From: Beroe forskalii
Taxonomy: Eukaryota; Ctenophora; Nuda; Beroida; Beroidae
NCBI GenBank assembly: GCA_011033025.1
Contig: WFMF01000091.1
Location: 310,001 to 374,000 of the forward strand
Reading direction: 5' to 3'
Length of the DNA stretch: 64,000 nt
Shown in pieces: positions 10,039-22,529 of the stretch. Every line of letters begins with the position of its first letter. The stretch's first letter is position 1. The notes below the pieces were generated by a model, which saw nothing but the letters and a program-made list of their open reading frames with translations, had not been told where the DNA came from and made no database searches. Made by a program: the position numbers and the translations under genes.

Positions 10039-12046
10039 TCAAGACTTCGCCTCTGGGAGTGAGAAGCGAGAGTGGAGTATCTCCAGTCCCCTGAGATCTC
10101 GCAGTCTTTGTAAGAGAACCGGGTTGTTGGTAGCTAGCCGGGCTAGTGCGATGGCAGCGTTTTGTTGGATAGCAAGACCTTTGTCTGCCTTAGCGTGAGT
10201 TATCATGGTGTCCACTACATTCACCTCCATCTTCTTACATACTGTCTCTGGGGGTGGTGGGGCACATTAGAGAGGTGGAATTAAGGGACGATTGTAAGAC
10301 ACTGTAAGTCTTTCGATGAATTAACTGATAAACTTACTCTTTGATTAGATACGCTACGACTTGTAAAGTTCTATTAGAAACAGTGTGACTCTTATTGGGG
10401 CATCAAAGAACTAAATATAAAATACATGCTACGTATAAGACAGTACTTCTGTATGTATGTAACCACTACTAACCATCCTGGAAGCAGTGGGCACAGCACA
10501 ACGCAGCATTGGACAGTACCGCGGTAGCTTCCTTGGAAGATGTCTTGGTTATGGTGTGATCTGCCAGCATCTCTAACATGCTGTCCAGAATGTTGTACTT
10601 CACTACCCACTTTCTAGCCTGAAGTATAATCCGATATAATATCTATCTTCATAATAAGATATAAGTACTGTATATCGATATAAATGAGTTGAATTGAATA
10701 TGATTTTCATTTATCTTTTTAAATTAACGTGATTTTAATAGTGAATAATACGATTAAGTTCCTCCAAGAAAATAAAATTATTATGGTACAGTCACATGAT
10801 TTGGGGACATACCAATCTAGTTTGCAATCACCTGAACAGAAACAGCAGACGTTCTGGCCAGACGTTTGATGGCAGTGCTCAAACTCTCTGAATTGATGTC
10901 TTTCTGACTCCGAATAACTTTCAGTAGTGAGGAAAACTGACCCTGAATACAAGACATGTTTAATTCATTTCATAAATTGGCACGATTGGCACATTTCAAC
11001 TCAAATAAAACGGTTTAGGCCCCGTTATTCTGAAACTATATTAGCTAAAATTATATTTTCAAAAGAATGAAACCATCTTTCCCTTTGCCCCCACCTGCAA
11101 GAAACATACGATGCTTTATAATGTACCTTGTCCTCAGCTAGGAGTGTATTAGGGCACTTCTCCAGCACTCTGTTTAGCAGCAGAGGTGCCTTCTTGAACC
11201 TCAGATCAGCACAGAGGTTTACCAGTTGACTGCTAATCTCCACACCATGATCTACCACGTTAGTGCTTTCAAGTGTGAAGTTCATCCCAGCAGCTAAGAT
11301 GTCATCGATCATGGAATCTTTGTCTTGTTTGATGAGGAAATCTGAAAGGATTTGCGAACTTCAAATAAAATCATCAATCAATCACCATCAATAACGATAT
11401 TTAAAGCCTTATAATACTCTACTGAAGTAATAAATTAATGTTAAAAGTTGATTAAATCAGCTGGATGAACTTTAAGCAAAAGCTGACTCCTCACCTCTCA
11501 AAAGCAAACAAACACAGTAAATCATGTGATTGAAAATATGGTACCCACCTAACAAAGGGTGGAATATCGTCCAGAAAGACTTATCTAGATATTTTCGTGA
11601 TATAGGAGACATTGAAAGACCAGAGATGCCACCAATCCAAGTCTTTTGTTCAGCGATGTCGTCCTCAACTAAACGAGGGATATAATCTGATATAGATTTC
11701 AATAACATCACAGCTTCGGATTTGAAGCGTGATAGGAAAGAAGAGTTTCTGATTGCTCGACCAAGGATCAGTACAGTCATGGCTTTTGTACTTTTCTCAT
11801 CGAAACAAGCGAGGAAAATTTTCTTCATTAAATCATTTGAGAAGTATTCTAAGAAAGACTCCACTATTTCTTCACACTCTGAAAAGACAACCTTCTGCAT
11901 TAATAGTAGCACTAACATTCTGTATTGGTCTTTATTGGAATGTATTGTGAGACTTGCTGTTGGTTCACAATACAACCAGTGATGGAATGACAAAGGGTCT
12001 GTTTCTATAACGGATTTGAGTATGTTGAATAGATTGACATGTAATG
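10039..12046 (-). CDS. ARM/HEAT-repeat protein, C-terminal exons
   Basis: Five exons join in phase with GT-AG borders: about 12046-11549, 11341-11127, 10942-10832, 10618-10474 and 10247-10039 (stop). They encode about 390 residues of helical repeats: LVLLLMQKVVFSECEEIVES, LINR-type helices such as KKAPLLLNRVLEKCP, then QQNAAIALARLATNNPVLLQ near the end, typical of armadillo repeats. An in-frame TAA just before 12064 means the first listed exon needs an upstream partner. The protein is not firmly identified; the ARM C terminus of TTC12-like dynein assembly factors is one possibility I cannot verify. The 5' exons must lie further right, and the LTR element and minisatellite may sit in that intron. 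The exon at 30375-30175 is a candidate but its phase does not fit directly. Confidence 0.7.
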
Positions 12047-12325
12047 TATGTTCTGTATGCTTTTTCATTTATATTGCATAATATCCAGCTATCCATATGA
12101 ATGATCATACGAATAACCTGGACCAGAGAATTGAGAATGCGCAAATTATACTGTGCGCGTTCTCTCTTTCTAAACATAAAACGGCAAAAAATCAAAATTT
12201 TCGCCATAGTTCCCATCTTTAAACTGAATTCTAGGTATGTTTGCTAATATCTGGCGATTCAAACTATATTCCAAACGAAAGATGAGATTCTGAATTTTAT
12301 TATGCTCTTTATCTCATCACATAGC

Positions 12326-13155
12326 TGTTAGTACCCTCGCCTAACGGCTCATCTGGGCGAGTTAACTTAAACCAGAAACTTTCTTAAGTCCTTTACTTGG
12401 ATAAGTTCCAAATGAGGCTCTTCCCATGGAGCCAGTGCAGTCCAGAACACTTTATCAAATTTTCTTAAAACAGTGATTTTCTGCTCTAATGAACCTTGCT
12501 AATCCCACAGAAAGAATGATACGATAAGAGATAAAATTGCAACTTTGACCAAAGTTGTCATCAATCTTTCCTCAAATAGGTGCCAAAACCATCCTTATCG
12601 TGAACTTCCCGGGGTAATAATCCTGGCCAGAAAATGAGCCTCCAATCATGAAGCAGCCCACTTGTCACGTGACTTAGCTGACCAATCAAACTTACCCTTG
12701 CTTTCTCAGGGCAGTAGCCCTGATTGAAAACAGGTCAACCAATCACCTGCAGTCTCAATATTCAGATGACTTTGCTGACCAATTGAAAGTCCTAGTCCCT
12801 AAAAGTTTCAAATAGGTGTTATAATTGGGTGCTGAGATCGAATTATCTTCGTCGCAGAACCAATGTAGAACATACCAAAACACGGGAATTTTACCCCCTT
12901 TATAACACTCCTAATTTTCCAGAAATTCAGTGTCTTTGTTCTCTTTAGACTAGTCACTCGTTACCGTGCAACACAGCGGTGTGGGCCCTCTGGCCCCCAC
13001 ACATATGCGTTAGGAAATCCGTCCTTCTGCACGTTCTGGCCCCCACTCTTAGGGAAAGTCGTTCTCTCTGCTTTATGGTCCCACTAAGTCCCTAGCTTCT
13101 TATCTCCATAGTTAGGTTTAACCTTAAGGTCTGGGTTTTTACTGTTTAAGTGACT
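12326..13155 (+). mobile_element. 5' long terminal repeat
   Basis: Starts TGTTAGTACCCTCGCC and matches 17714-18544 over its whole length, with roughly a dozen differences by eye, most in the first half. The match ends at AAGTGACT, so the usual CA end is not seen. The region just after can form a hairpin (agtgactggga with tcccagtcact), and TGGGAAGAGGG could serve as primer-binding site. Confidence 0.85.
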
Positions 13156-14477
13156 GGGAAGAGGGATGAGCTCCTTATAATCCCAGTCACTAACAGGAGG
13201 CAGTGGGTCCGCAAGGATCTGGGGGCACGCAAAATCATTCTATAGTGCTGGAGAGATACTGAAGGGCTCCCGTGTCTAGCGAATCATGAATTAACATGAT
13301 ACTGTGGCACCTCCTAGTCGGCCGTGTTGTCGGGCTAACTGGGTTAGATGGTCACCCCCAGGCAAGTGGCACACGGTGGTACGTGGACGACAGTCCTCAC
13401 CTAAGCTGATGTAAACCCAGGCTTCAACCCCGATGATTAGGGATGTAATGGCGGATTGGGATATTTATTTGGTTCCGGGGTAAACTGAGAGATATTATGA
13501 AATGATATAAAACTTTGGGGGTTTACATCAGTGAACAGGCAAGGCAAGTGAAAACGGTCAAAGTTCATTGTTGTGAAAGCAAGTCCACTTTGGATCAGAC
13601 CGTCGGTGGAGACCAGGTGTGCCAACCCCATGCACTGGTATCTCTGTCGCTACAGACTGGGTCACTTGCCGGTAGGATCACTATGCTATAAAACCCTTGT
13701 GTTCTACAAGGTTGCGTGTCCTGCTCAATGTACAGTCGGGCCTACATAAGCTAAAAGCGACCTGGTCAGTAGGGCCAAACAGTGAGTAAGCGAGTGTAGC
13801 TATTGCGATCGAAGGAATTAAAAATTGAACTTCGAGAACCAATAGGCAGTACTGCGTACTGTGGAAGTGGGGTCGGCTCTGATTGCACCCGCCTTAGGGA
13901 TTTAGGAATTAAATAAGTAGGAATTAGGGCAGGCGGGAGATCGAAGACCAGAAGTGAGACGATTTTTTAAATTAAGCGAAATTTTGAATTTAACTTTCGA
14001 GGTGATTGATCAAAGCTACTTTATGATTCAGATTAATTTGTTTACTATTGATAGTTAATAATTAAGATTCCGAAATGACGCTTACAAGTTTACATTACAT
14101 TAGTTTTTAACAAAATATCACGTATTTAAATCTATTCTTCAATAATACTCTCAATTACTACTTGTTATTTAATATTCTAGAAGGTCAATTATACATTGCG
14201 ATGCTACACATGCCGCCAGAGGGGCCATACCGCTAAACGCTAAACGTTGCACTTTAACACAGTCAGTGCGCTCCCAGTGCACCTTAGGGATTTAGGGGAT
14301 GAAATTAAATCTATTGCAGTAGTAGAAACATTCTTGATAGAGTGATCATGACGTCTTCGTAGATGCTTGTTATTCGTATTTTTTCAAAACGTGGTCGAAT
14401 AGAAACTTCTATTTGAATTTTTAAATGAAATACAAAATTTTAAACTAAAATTTCTTTCATCAGCACAAAGTACTAAA

Positions 14478-15470
14478 ATGGCTGACGTTCCCGCGGCGCA
14501 AGCGCAAGGAGCTGGCGACCCAGCTGCAGCAGATAACGTAGCACCAAATGTTCCTCCTAGGGCCAACGCACGACTTCATCAAGGTAACTTGCAATTCATA
14601 CGTGCCCCACCAATTTTGAAAATGTCCATGGACTTGGATACGTATCTTCGTAGATTTCAATCGTACATCAACAGCATCGGCGCACAGCCAAATGAAATTC
14701 CTCACATACTAATCAACTCTCTTGACGATGACGTCATGATTTTTATTGAACGGCACCTCCAGGATAATATAACATACGACGAACTCACGCGCATACTCCG
14801 CCAAGAAATGGGCGTGGCACGCCTAAATCGCGAAGATTTTAAGGCGAAACTTCGTAAGACGTTACGTACACGTAATGAAGACGTCCGTGCATTCTATTCT
14901 AAGCTTTGGACCCTTGCCAAGAAAGCATACCCTGACAATCCTCAAGTGCGTGATGCCAATTTACGCGATTCGTTTGTCTCCAATTTTCAGGACTCCCAAA
15001 TTTCGATGAGATTACGTGAACGTAACGATTTGAATAATGAAGAGCTTCTTGATCTGGCAGTAAATCTATTGAACTGTAAAAACGCGTCCATAATACGGCA
15101 ATCTGAGGTTAATGCAGCTGTAACGGAAGATTTTGATTACTCTAACAACGATTTTCAACCTAGTTCTGATAACGAACAAGCAAGCAGGTCACAAACTGTC
15201 AATAACTCTAGCCTGGATCATGCTGAGCCAAATACTTCATGGCAATCAGGGAAATTGGATCAAATCATCGGCTTGCTTATCGATCTTGCTCTTTCCAATC
15301 AAACTGCACGTTCAGAAGGCCAGGGTCAGTCCCAAAACTATAATAACCAGCACTACCAAAATAATAGCTATGGAAATTACCGTCCTTCTGGACCTGGACG
15401 AGAGTCCGGCTGGCGACAAAATAGAAATGCAAATAGAAGTGATTTTTCGCAATATAATCAAAATTTTTAG
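14478..15470 (+). CDS. Gag-like protein of the LTR element, no zinc knuckle
   Basis: 330 residues. An Ala/Pro-rich N terminus is followed by a helical capsid-like core (about 45-210) with the Retrotrans_gag pattern: DLDTYLRRFQSYI, FKAKLRKTLRTRNEDVRAFY, LWTLAKKAYP, LRDSFVSNF. A Ser/Asn linker follows, then a Gly/Asn/Gln/Tyr/Arg-rich tail (about 280-330). There is no CCHC box; the basic disordered tail presumably does the RNA binding. Role by family: assembles particles that package element RNA. The frame is intact with no internal stop, and the LTRs are close, so the copy is young. No pol follows in any frame. Confidence 0.8.
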   Translation: MADVPAAQAQGAGDPAAADNVAPNVPPRANARLHQGNLQFIRAPPILKMSMDLDTYLRRFQSYINSIGAQPNEIPHILINSLDDDVMIFIERHLQDNITYDELTRILRQEMGVARLNREDFKAKLRKTLRTRNEDVRAFYSKLWTLAKKAYPDNPQVRDANLRDSFVSNFQDSQISMRLRERNDLNNEELLDLAVNLLNCKNASIIRQSEVNAAVTEDFDYSNNDFQPSSDNEQASRSQTVNNSSLDHAEPNTSWQSGKLDQIIGLLIDLALSNQTARSEGQGQSQNYNNQHYQNNSYGNYRPSGPGRESGWRQNRNANRSDFSQYNQNF

Positions 15471-17713
15471 ATTTGGCTTCTTGTCAGCAGGAAGCCACAC
15501 CCAAAATTCCAAAATTGAACTTCAATAAACTTGTCCATATTTTAATTTCTAATAACGCTATAAGCGACAGCTCGATTCATAACAAATCACATTCCATGCT
15601 CACGTCCTAGCTCATGATCGTACCCTTTCAGTATTTGCCAATTCAGTCCTTGACAATTCAGTATTTGCCAATTCAGTCCAAGCATTTCTACTTTTGACAT
15701 TTTTATAGTTCTTGTGACGCAATTCTTTCATAACATAGCATAGAAGTCTGAATACACTGATGACGTCATATAAATATAAACTGATATCATTTGCAGTCTT
15801 TAGAATCCATTTTACTTTTAACACAAACTATTCAGTTTTCTAACTCCATACCTGTGTTCGCTTATCCATTTTGGCCACGAGTTATTAGAATATACCGTAA
15901 TCCTGAATTGCAGTTATTCAGTCTTCTGTTCCACTTTCCAGAACTGATCGGTACCCTGAAAATAACTAATTTTAGCAAAATAGTAAAATACAGACACAGT
16001 GCTTTAGCTCTTTAGTGAACTCAAAAATCGTTTCTAACCGTCACAGGTCATAGAGACATTCACAATTCCCACGTGGCTAATAATTTTAGTGTAGTGTGCC
16101 CTTGACATAAACTGCCTAGCACTCCTCAGATACTTCTGCTTTCAATTTTAATGAAAAATTTATGACCGTCGACGCGCGCCTCAATCACCTAACAAACCTA
16201 TAAGAGTCGAGTATGCAGCAGTCCCCGAGGTGTTGACATTCAACGAGATCTATGATGTTCCTCCACTGGAACCAGTCAGACAAGCGGAGTGAGACAACCG
16301 GTGCCACTGTACCATACGTTCCTACACTGCCAGAGGAAACAGGTGAGTAATGAATGTGCAAACTGATTAACTGATTACCGGACTGATTACCGAAAAATAG
16401 AAAATTGTTGAATGTATGTGTTACAGTTTAAAAAAAGCATAAAATAAAATAAAAAATAAAAAATGAGAAAAATACCAATAAAGCTGCGGCCTTCATGATT
16501 ATACTTTTTATTTTATTATACAATTAAGAATAGTGGATGGAGTCATGCAATTCGAAAGTTCGTTCAAATCTATTCTCCAAATCAATTAATTTTAATAAAT
16601 TGAATGACTCCATGCCACATGATTTTAATTCATGTATTTAGCTGATTAGCTAACCGTTTTTTTAATTGAACAGCATACATCATAATAGTCGATTCAGTAA
16701 AACAACAATGATACTTGCCTAAAATTTCTATTATGTTGTTCAATTAATGCACACCCAGGTGCACTCAGTTTAAATTCTAATTACCTAATCAGGGTAATTA
16801 ACTACTTGGTATCGCAATACATTTTTTAAAAATAAAACCACAATACAATTCTTAGAATTTGTGCTACCAAGTAATTTGTACATGTCTCATCATTGAAATA
16901 ATAATCTTAATAACTTTTTTTATACAATTCTCTTATTCTCCCATCTAATTGCATGAATAAGTACAAAACCTTTTGAAATAATTTGAAAAAAGTATAGCAT
17001 TTAGATTTACTAATATATATTTCGGCCAAAATGCCATACTTTTTCTAAAATCCTATGCAATCAATCTTTAATCAACTTTTATGTTACCTTCTGTCTCCTA
17101 CATGTCTACCTAATACCTACATTGATTCTCAATTATCAATTACACTACTGCTAGTTTACTAGCTTTTCATGTTTAAACAATGACAAAAATGGTATGACAT
17201 ATTTTTACCTCATAAAGCTCTATAAGCTTTTAACCCAATGTCATGCAATTTTAGTCTCCTAATTCTGCATATATAATATAAGTAATTCTTTCTTCTATAC
17301 TTTTAAAATGCCATAGCATCAACCAGAACACTACGTTTTAGTGCATCGCACTAAAATACTACAAGTGCTGAAGGGCAGCACTCCAAAATTATAAATTTCT
17401 GTACACACTGTCTATACAAGACAGATACAAGATTGTTTACAATCTTGCAATGTGATGCTATGCCATTTTTATTAACAATCATATTAAATCAATATCTACT
17501 CAATCAATCTTTATGCTTTAATTTTGAAGGAGAGGCATAAAACTGGATGTAATCACATAATTTCCAAAAGCAACCTCTACTTCAAAATATTTTTATATCC
17601 AACTGAAACCTTAAACACAATTTTGAGCCCAAATTTCTGGAACCTCACACAGTGAGGTTGTCAAACAACAATGGAATTAAAAGCCGGTCTGGCTTTCAAA
17701 AAAACAAGGGAGA
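15471..17713 (+). other. Non-coding interior of the LTR element
   Basis: AT-rich, with no frame of note on the plus strand. A short patch at 16200-16290 reads EYAAVPEVLTFNEIYDVPPL before a stop and may be a relic of a lost ORF. Ends with the purine tract before the 3' LTR. Confidence 0.6.
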
Positions 17714-18544
17714 TGTTAGTACCCTCGCCTAACGGCTCATCTGGGCGAGTTAACTTAAACCGGAAACTTTCTTAAGTCCTTTACTTGGATAAGTTCCAAA
17801 TGAGGCTCTTCCCATGGAGCCAGTGCAGCCCAGAACACTTTATCAAATTTTCTTAAAACAGTGATTTTCTGCTCTAATGAACCTTGCTAATCCCACAGAA
17901 AGAATGATATGATAAGAGATAAAATTGCAACTTTGACCAAAGTTGTCATCAAACTCTCCCTCAAATAGGTGCCAAAACCATCCTTATCGTGAACTTTCCG
18001 GGGTAATAATCCTGGCCAGAAAATGATCCTCCAATCATAAAGCAGCCCACTTGTCACGTGACTTAGCTGACCAATCAAACTTACCCTTGCTTTCTCAGGG
18101 CAGTAGCCCTGATTGAAAACAGGTCAACCAATCACCTGCAGTCTCAATATTCAGATGACTTTGCTGACCAATTGAAAGTCCTAGTTCCAATAAGTTTCAA
18201 ATAGGTGTTATAATTGGGCGCTGGGATCGAATTATCTTCGTCGCAGAACCAATGTAGAACATACCAAAACACGGGAATTTTACCCCCTTTATAACACTCC
18301 TAATTTTCCAGAAATTCAGTGTCTTTGTTCTCTTTAGACTAGTCACTCGTTACCGTGCAACACAGCGGTGTGGGCCCTCTGGCCCCCACACATATGCGTT
18401 AGGAAATCCGTCCTTCTGCACGTTCTGGCCCCCACTCTTAGGGAAAGTCGTTCTCTCTGCTTTATGGTCCCACTAAGTCCCTAGCTTCTTATCTCCATAG
18501 TTAGGTTTAACCTTAAGGTCTGGGTTTTTACTGTTTAAGTGACT
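17714..18544 (+). mobile_element. 3' long terminal repeat
   Basis: Counterpart of 12326-13155. The sequence beyond 18544 (ttttcaattaagtt) has no similarity to the interior after the 5' LTR. A LINE fragment starts about 50 bases downstream. Confidence 0.85.
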
Positions 18545-18596
18545 TTTCAATTAAGTTAGATTTAAGTTCTTTATAGGTCCTTAGGGTTATCTTTGA

Positions 18597-19826
18597 TTAT
18601 CTATTAACCATAATAATTTGTTATACAAACTTGAAAACTATGGTATACGAGGTATAACACTTAGCTTATTAAAGAGTTATATGGCTAACCGCAAACAGTT
18701 AACCAATTTTAATGGAATGAAATCTGATCTAGAATCAGTTGTTTATGGTGTTCCACAGGGCTCTGTACTAGGACCTCTGCTTTTCCTTATATACATTAAT
18801 GATATTGTGCAATCATCAGCTCTTGGTCACTTTGTGTTGTTTGCTGATGATACTAATATTTTTGTTACTGGCCAATCTGAAAGAGAAGTTTTTGAAAAAG
18901 GCAATAAGCTTCTACAAGAGATCAGCCTCTACATGATGAGCAATCAACTACACATCAATACTGAAAAGTGTGTATATATGCACTTTAGACCTAGGATTAA
19001 TAATAGTGAAAGAAAAACATGTGCTAGAACAAGAGTTGTTGGGTGTGACCACACTTTGATGTTGAATGGATTTAAAGTTAAAAAAACTGATCGAGCTAGA
19101 TTTCTTGGTATAGTCCTTGATGAGAACCTAACATGGGATATGCATCTTGAGCATCTTGAGCAAAAATTGAACAGTTGTATCATAACTATTAAAAGAATCA
19201 AAAAGTTCATTCCGAATGACCACTTTAAGAAGCTTTATCACACTCTCTTTGAATCGCACCTTACTTATGGCATAACATCCTGGGGCTCCTGCTCCCCACA
19301 TAAAATTGACAAAATTTTTCCATTCAGAAACGGTGCCTTCGTCTTTTGTTTGGGAAAAGCTTAACTTTGACCATGCTGAATTTTATAAAACATGTGCTAG
19401 AGTCAGATCATATGATGATCAAATGCAACCAAAAAACTTTGTACTTGAACACACTAAACCATTATTTAAGGAACACAGCTTGCTCACTGTTCAAAATCTG
19501 CAGAAACTTTATTGCATGAATGAAATCTTTAAAAATTCAAAAATATAGGTATCCAATTTCTCTTTGTAACTTTCTAAAACCTCAATGTGATACCCCTAGG
19601 CAATGCAGGAAAAACCTGCTTTCATTGCCTAACTATCACCTACTCACCTCCAGGTACCAATTTTTATTTCATGGCATTGGTATCTGGAACAAAATTGTTC
19701 CTGCACTCAATTTCCTTTGTGATTTTTCTATCTCCTCAAGTTTCTTCAAAAATAAATGTAAAGAAATTTTAATGAAAAATCAGAACAATGGCAACTCAAT
19801 TCTTTGGGAGAAACACAACTTAAACT
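18597..19826 (+). pseudogene. Non-LTR retrotransposon reverse transcriptase, 5'-truncated and frameshifted
   Basis: Picks up in the middle of the RT domain: SINHNNLLYKLENYGIRG (the NH-LL-KL-YGI block), YGVPQGSVLGPLLFLIYIND, then the catalytic FADDT block, FLGIVLDENLTWDMH and SHLTYGITSWG. The frame breaks near 19310 and continues in two others (19306-19545, then 19520-19825), ending in the LTSRYQFLFHGIGIWNKI type of C terminus common in LINE ORF2. No endonuclease part is present. Dead copy; clade not resolved. Confidence 0.85.
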
Positions 19827-19829
19827 AGT

Positions 19830-21600
19830 TAGCAAAATCATGTTATACTATTGCCATACTAACTTCTTAGTAATTGTATTAAATCAGTTTTTTTTTAATT
19901 TTTAATAATTGTTCAATAGCTTGAAGAGTTGAATGAGTAACTTAATTCTCATACTTATTGTTAGTTTGGTTTAAGATCAATGGTTACTAACTAGGGGTTT
20001 GATATCATTACAACATTATTTTATTTGGATATCATGACAACAGTTTTTAATTTCTATATAATGTATCAATTATTCATATAATATGATATATAATTATTAT
20101 TTATAATTTCTGCTGTTTTCGTTAATTCAGCCTGTATTTTATTTATTTATTAATTTTAATTAAATTATTTCGTAATGCTATGGATATTTGGCAGCTACTT
20201 TATTTCGAAGTGCTATTTGATTTCAATTAAATCCAATTTAATCAACCTTGTTAAAGTTGTACCAAAGGGGATATTCAAGTTATTAGACAGATATTTCCCT
20301 CACCAGCAACGCAAAGCAATTGATATTAAGTTCGTATAACTACCTAAAACCTAAAATTTATTTGTATTAGGTTACTTAAATTATTACGTCATGTTACCTT
20401 ATTGATATTATAATGATATATGTATATTTGCTTTTATGTTGTATATATGGTTCTTATTTTTATACCTAGTTAGGTACTAACCTATTTATAATTCATCACA
20501 TTCATAATATGTTACCTAATTTTCATTGATGATGTTTGGTTGAAATGGTGTAAAATATAACATTCTATTGTTTTATTAACAACATTCTATTGTTTTATTG
20601 ATTCATCAGTTTGTTCTAACTTGAACTATGACGGGATGTGTTCTGATAGGTTCTTAGGGTGTTTTAGTAGGTTAGTACTAGTAGGGTTAAGTGTTTAGGA
20701 AGTTTCAGAATAGCTTTGCATTCGACGACAGACGACGATACCTGCATCTCCCTCTCCTCTCACATCTGCAGACTCCCTTGACAGCCGGCATAGCAGGCAC
20801 ATAGTGACCGATTGAGGCAGGCTTAATACGAGGCCGAAGTGCGGCAGTGCAGTGACCTGAAAGTTAACGCCCAGCACGACGGATCACCGTGTCTCCCTGA
20901 CCGGCCAGTGCAGCCAGTTAGAGCCGATGCCGAACTCTTCCCGCCAATTCCATCCCCTCGGCGGGATGGGGCGTGTCTCCCCGGCCTCTGGGTAGGTTCT
21001 AGTCTTTAATCGTACTTCATATACCATCAGTCTGATTCTTATCAGGAGCCATCAGTGTCATGATTTGATCTGTTCTCCATACTCCCATATAACCTTCCAA
21101 TTTCAGCAGCGTTTATACTCTTATACTATTGCTATTATCGTAGACCTAATAAGCCCATTCAACCAGGTAACTCACCGGTCTGCAAACATTTGGGGTTCTA
21201 GCTTTGCGTACGGATAACCTGATCACGAAGCTGTGCCATGTGAATGTCCTCCTGAGCTCCTGTGCCTCCAAACCAGTCCAATCCGATGCCTGACCGCCAT
21301 TAGTTCGAAGGACTCGATACTTGCTAAATTATTATATAGTTAATATATTTATTAGTTGATTGTTTATGCTTTTATTTGATCTTTATTATGTTTGTACTTT
21401 GATTTTTATTCTTTGATTTTTATGAACTCGTATTACGACTTCCCCTCCTGTTCCTTCCAAAACTATAAAATTACAAACTACGAAAGTTCAAAAGTCACAA
21501 TAAATTATTACGTTCTATAGTCCAGGGCCTATGGCCGGACTCGCACCCAAGCTCTATATCACTTGCAAATTATGGTCTTGGGGGTTGGTTACAAGGAGCC
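19830..21600. other. AT-rich intergenic stretch
   Basis: No exon or RNA gene seen. A local tract at 20690-21000 is GC-richer and unlike its surroundings, but no reading frame or known repeat is recognised in it. Confidence 0.4.
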
Positions 21601-21609
21601 CTAAAGTGG

Positions 21610-21790
21610 CCCTATCTTGTCAGACGTTGTCTGACCATTATTTCAGTGAAATAAGGGTCAGATGAAACTTTACGCGATATTTTTACGCCGCGCATGGGTA
21701 TAGAATATGTTCGTACGTGCGCGATGAAGCAATTACAGCATCGCGCGTGCGGTAAACGTACATAAATCTGGCAAATCGTGACAAATTTTG
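21610..21790 (+). mobile_element. Short foldback element related to the one at 31530-31745
   Basis: gtcagacgttgtctgacc, then a hairpin-like attatttcagtgaaataa, then gggtcagatgaaact and ttacgccgcgca. The same blocks appear in reverse complement at 31580-31740 (ggcgtaaaa, agtttcatctgacccc, ggggtcagacaacgtctgac), with a different, much larger hairpin in the middle. Confidence 0.5.
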
Positions 21791-21919
21791 AAACGAATGA
21801 AATTGCATGTGGGCGGGCTGCAGGCTGGCCATTAACCGGATTTGATGGTTTAAAATTATGGATATATGATGGTAGAGTTGGTTGAGTCAATTGTTAGGCA
21901 CTGTCTGAGCACTTTCGAC

Positions 21920-22290
21920 TTATCCCATATAAATTCGCCAGTAGTTTTAGGCAGAAATCCCGAGGTCAATTTTTCTGGTAGTTTGAAGAATCATTAACTC
22001 TGCCAAAATTTCTAACGTTCCAGTCCTAACCCAAAACAACAAATCAAGTCAATCTGACCCTTAACCTTTTGTCCTTAAAGCGCTAGTGCGCTTAATTATA
22101 TTTTTCTGAGTGACGTCATTGTCATTAATGAAGGGCAGCGCCTTATGGGAGACCTACCCACTTTCGAGTACCATATTACTCGGTAATTCGCCAGTAGTTT
22201 TAGGCAGAAAATACCCGAGGTCATGGGCACTTCTTGGCGGGTAGTTTGAAGAATTCGTGAACTCTGCCATTCATTTCACGTTCCAGTGCC
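21920..22290. repeat. Direct repeat pair, ~260 bp apart
   Basis: attcgccagtagttttaggcagaaa, then cccgaggtca, gtagtttgaagaat, aactctgcca and acgttccagt, occur in the same order from about 21931 and from about 22190. A two-copy local duplication of about 110 bp. Confidence 0.75.
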
Positions 22291-22529
22291 CGTTTCCAAG
22301 ATCAAAATCTGTACATTTTTGTGACAACTGCCCCTGCCACAGATTTATTTTTTTGACAAGAAGCCGTTACACTTACAGCACAGACCCATAACAAATAACA
22401 ATTTCATGGCTATAAAGTTGAAGGAAATATAAGATTTCAACTGGGATTTAATTTCATATTCTTAAATACATTTCATTGGGCAGCACCCAAATCTCTAAAT
22501 CGTCCACAGCACCAGATGCACGACAGTGT

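Larger units (their letters stand above)
12326..18544 (+). mobile_element. Non-autonomous LTR retrotransposon (gag only)
   Basis: Two direct ~830-bp LTRs enclose 4.6 kb. A purine-rich tract (aaaaaaacaagggaga) ends exactly at the TGTTAG start of the 3' LTR, as expected of a polypurine tract, which supports plus orientation. The only long ORF inside is gag-like (14478-15470). The stretch 15471-17713 is AT-rich with no protease, reverse transcriptase, RNase H or integrase frame. This layout fits the TR-GAG type of non-autonomous element that depends on an autonomous relative. No target-site duplication is obvious: the flanks are atagc and tttca. Confidence 0.8.
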
